Positions 5,655 through 7,803 of a stretch of DNA of 7,803 bases are shown here, piece by piece. How positions within the stretch are numbered: position 1 is the stretch's first letter; the number at the start of each line of letters is the position of its first letter. Under the pieces are notes generated by a model. It saw only the letters and a program-made list of their open reading frames with translations. It made no database searches and was not told the origin of the DNA. Position numbers and translations under genes: made by a program. The stretch lies in the NCBI GenBank assembly GCA_023443515.1, contig JAEZUC010000120.1, forward strand, positions 1 through 7,803. The letters run 5' to 3'. The DNA is from Bacillota bacterium (GTDB lineage Bacteria; Bacillota; Clostridia; Acetivibrionales; DSM-1351).

Positions 5655-7803
5655 ATGAGCAAAAAAGTGGTAATAGTAGGTGGAGTTGCAGGAGGCGCAA
5701 GTGCCGCTGCAAGACTTAGAAGATTAGATGAAAATGCGGAAATAATACTGTTTGAAAAGGGTCAGCATATATCTTTTGCTAACTGTGGCCTTCCCTATTA
5801 TGTTGGTGAAGTCATAACCCAAAAAGAGAATCTGATTGTAGTCACCCCCGAAAAAATGAAGCAACGTTTTGAAATAGATGTAAGAGTTAACAGTGAAGTT
5901 CTGAAGATAGACCCTGTAAAAAAAATAGTGGAAATTAAAGACCTTTCCGATAATAGCACATATACAGAATCCTATGACAAACTTGTGCTATCTCCCGGGG
6001 CAGAGCCTATCAGACCGCAACTTCCAGGAATAAATTCCTCAAGGATTTTTACTTTAAGAAACATCCCTGATACATACAGTATCAAGGACTATGTGGATAA
6101 AATGAATCCCCGCAGAGCCGTCGTTGTGGGAGCAGGTTTTATAGGTCTTGAAATGGCCGAAAATCTCCATACTAGAGGAATTAAGGTTTCTGTTGTAGAG
6201 TTGGCAGACCATGTCATCGGCCCTATGGATTTTGACATGGCCGCTATTGTTCATAACCACCTGAGAATGAAAAACGTTGAACTTATACTAAAGGACGCAG
6301 TATCAGCCTTTGATGACAACGGAACACATATAAATGTAAAGCTGGCAAGTGGCAAGTTGATTAATGCGGATATGGTTATAATGGGTATTGGTGTTCGCCC
6401 CGATGTGCGTTTGGCTACGGATGCAGGACTTACTATCGGAAGTTCCGGCGGAATCAGTGTCAATGAGTATCTTCAAACTACCGACCCCGACATTTACGCT
6501 GTGGGAGACGCTGTACAGGTAAAGGATTTTATAAGCCAAAATCCTGCTCTTATTCCTCTTGCAGGGCCTGCAAACAAACAAGGGAGAATTGCAGCTAATA
6601 ATATCTGCGGGGGTAATGAGAAATACGAGGGTACTCAGGGAACCTCTATTGTAAAAATCTTTGATTTGACAGTTGCCATTACCGGTAACAATGAGCGCTT
6701 ATTGCAAAGAAACAATATTGAATATGAAAAATCCTTTACACATTCTGCCTCACACGCAAGCTATTACCCGGGAGGTATTCCCATGTCAATCAAAATTATT
6801 TTTGAGAAAAACAGCGGAAAAATTTTGGGAGCGCAGATTGTTGGATATGACGGAGTAGACAAGAGAATTGATGTTCTCTCAACAGCCATAAGGGCAGGAA
6901 TGACAGTATATGATTTAGAAAAGCTTGAATTAGCCTATGCCCCGCCGTTCTCATCTGCAAAGGACCCTGTTAATATTGCAGGCTTCACGGCTTCAAACAT
7001 ACTAAAAAATAGTTGCAGTATTTTTCACTGGAATGAAGTTGACAACATAAAAGATAGCGGAATACTGCTGGACGTTAGAGAACAGTCTGAGTTTCAGCTA
7101 GGAACCATAGACGGTGCAATTAATATTCCTCTGGATGAGCTTAGAGGCAGGCTTCATGAGCTGCCAAAGGACAAAACTATATTTGTATTCTGCCAGGTGG
7201 GTTTAAGAGGCTATCTTGCAGCAAGAATTCTGACCCAGAAGGGCTTTGATACCAGAAATCTCAGCGGAGGCCTGAAGACCTACAGAATGGCTGTTGAAAA
7301 GCAGACAAATGAAGGAATATTTGATAACCAATTACCGGAGGTGCACACTTTGAAAGAAAACCCACCTTCCGTAATTGAACTCGATGCATGCGGTCTGCAG
7401 TGTCCCGGCCCTATAATGAAGGTATATGACAAAATGAAGTCTCTTAATGATAGCGATATCATGGAGGTTAAAGCTACAGACCCGGCCTTTCAGGAAGATA
7501 TTAAAACCTGGTGTAAATCCACAGGCAATGAGCTTTTGGGGGTTAAATTCCAAAACAAAACCTTTATTGCTAAAATAAAAAAGGGAATAAAAGAGGATAA
7601 TTCAAGGGATATGCAGTATAAAAACATAGATAAGAATAATAAATCAATGATTGTTTTCAGCAACGATCTTGATAAAGCTATAGCGTCTTTTATTATAGCA
7701 AACGGAGCAGCTTCAATGGGAAGAAAGGTCACAATGTTCTTTACCTTTTGGGGACTGAATATTCTTAGAAAACAAAAAAACTCCGGCAGTATAAAAAAAG
7801 ACT
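5655..7803 (+). CDS. Multidomain CoA-disulfide/persulfide reductase: FAD/NAD reductase + rhodanese + TusA + DsrE2-like (716 residues visible, C-terminus off right edge)
   Basis: The frame is open from ATG 5655 (GGAGG 9 bases upstream) to the window end. Residues 1-450 are a pyridine nucleotide-disulfide oxidoreductase of CoA-disulfide reductase type: GGVAGGASAAARLRR FAD site (from 9), single redox cysteine C44 in SFANCGLPYY, NAD site VVGAGFIGLEMAE (from 157), second FAD motif DPDIYAVGDAV (to about 287) and AYAPPFSSAKDPVN (about 427-440). A rhodanese domain follows (about 457-551) with active C513 in FCQVGLRGY. A TusA domain (about 573-640) carries C579 and C583 in ACGLQCPGPIMK. From about 663 a DsrE2-like domain begins (MIVFSNDLDKA, MFFTFWGLNILRK); its cysteine would lie outside. 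Inferred role: NAD(P)H-dependent reduction of CoA persulfides/polysulfides with sulfane sulfur passed between cysteines. The flavin reductase-rhodanese pairing is known from CoADR-RHD/Npsr/CoAPR enzymes. Cytoplasmic; no signal peptide. Confidence 0.92.
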   Translation, partial: MSKKVVIVGGVAGGASAAARLRRLDENAEIILFEKGQHISFANCGLPYYVGEVITQKENLIVVTPEKMKQRFEIDVRVNSEVLKIDPVKKIVEIKDLSDNSTYTESYDKLVLSPGAEPIRPQLPGINSSRIFTLRNIPDTYSIKDYVDKMNPRRAVVVGAGFIGLEMAENLHTRGIKVSVVELADHVIGPMDFDMAAIVHNHLRMKNVELILKDAVSAFDDNGTHINVKLASGKLINADMVIMGIGVRPDVRLATDAGLTIGSSGGISVNEYLQTTDPDIYAVGDAVQVKDFISQNPALIPLAGPANKQGRIAANNICGGNEKYEGTQGTSIVKIFDLTVAITGNNERLLQRNNIEYEKSFTHSASHASYYPGGIPMSIKIIFEKNSGKILGAQIVGYDGVDKRIDVLSTAIRAGMTVYDLEKLELAYAPPFSSAKDPVNIAGFTASNILKNSCSIFHWNEVDNIKDSGILLDVREQSEFQLGTIDGAINIPLDELRGRLHELPKDKTIFVFCQVGLRGYLAARILTQKGFDTRNLSGGLKTYRMAVEKQTNEGIFDNQLPEVHTLKENPPSVIELDACGLQCPGPIMKVYDKMKSLNDSDIMEVKATDPAFQEDIKTWCKSTGNELLGVKFQNKTFIAKIKKGIKEDNSRDMQYKNIDKNNKSMIVFSNDLDKAIASFIIANGAASMGRKVTMFFTFWGLNILRKQKNSGSIKKD

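Noticed and set aside
6054..6581. Overlapping minus-strand open frames in the flavoprotein gene
   Set aside because: The plus strand encodes continuous NAD- and FAD-binding motifs here, so these are shadows.
6673..6858. 61-codon plus-strand frame
   Set aside because: Out-of-frame reading inside the flavoprotein coding sequence.
7280..7732. Minus-strand open frames opposite the TusA and DsrE parts
   Set aside because: Shadows of the coding strand, where TusA and DsrE2 motifs are clear.
1..7803. Mobile elements, CRISPR arrays, tRNA or rRNA genes, antiphage or other novel system
   Set aside because: No transposase or integrase-like sequence, no regularly spaced repeats, no tRNA-like cloverleaf and no rRNA stretches were seen. 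Gene content is chiefly housekeeping and envelope-related.

Overview
The window is AT-rich and looks like a low-GC Firmicute of class Clostridia. The evidence is strong purine-rich ribosome-binding sites, GTG/ATG starts, a Gram-positive-style secreted protein with a copper-amine-oxidase-N-like repeat, and clostridial-type CorA, TrmB and UppP sequences. A Ruminiclostridium-like cellulolytic clostridium would fit, but that is a guess from style and not something the sequence proves. Both ends cut a gene.

Left part (1-2951, all minus strand): a probable four-gene operon read right to left. A good sigma-A-type promoter (2923-2951) drives trmB (tRNA m7G46 methyltransferase), a class I SAM methyltransferase 2 bases downstream, an XRE helix-turn-helix regulator with a LexA/S24-like C-terminal domain whose catalytic dyad appears lost, and corA (Mg2+/Co2+ channel, C-terminus off the left edge). 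Gaps are 2, about 50 and 21 bases, with no terminator between genes.

Middle (2952-5217): a 230-base leader region with a possible ECF-sigma-type promoter and two small hairpins precedes uppP (undecaprenyl-diphosphate phosphatase, plus strand). uppP converges on a secreted protein gene (minus strand) with a copper-amine-oxidase-N-like domain and an unrecognised C-terminal domain. A perfect 16-bp-stem bidirectional terminator lies between them.

Right part (5218-7803): a 45-codon gene for a lysine-rich small protein (minus strand), followed by a terminator hairpin, sits divergent to a large plus-strand gene with a near-consensus promoter. The large gene encodes a multidomain sulfur-handling flavoprotein: CoA-disulfide/persulfide reductase, rhodanese, TusA and the start of a DsrE2-type domain, all in one open frame that runs off the right edge.

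The genes are mostly housekeeping or envelope functions. The items most worth a second look are the four-module sulfur-relay fusion, the apparently non-proteolytic S24-like regulator inside a tRNA-methylation/Mg transport operon, and the possible envelope-stress promoter and structured leader of uppP. No mobile element, CRISPR array, rRNA or tRNA was seen.
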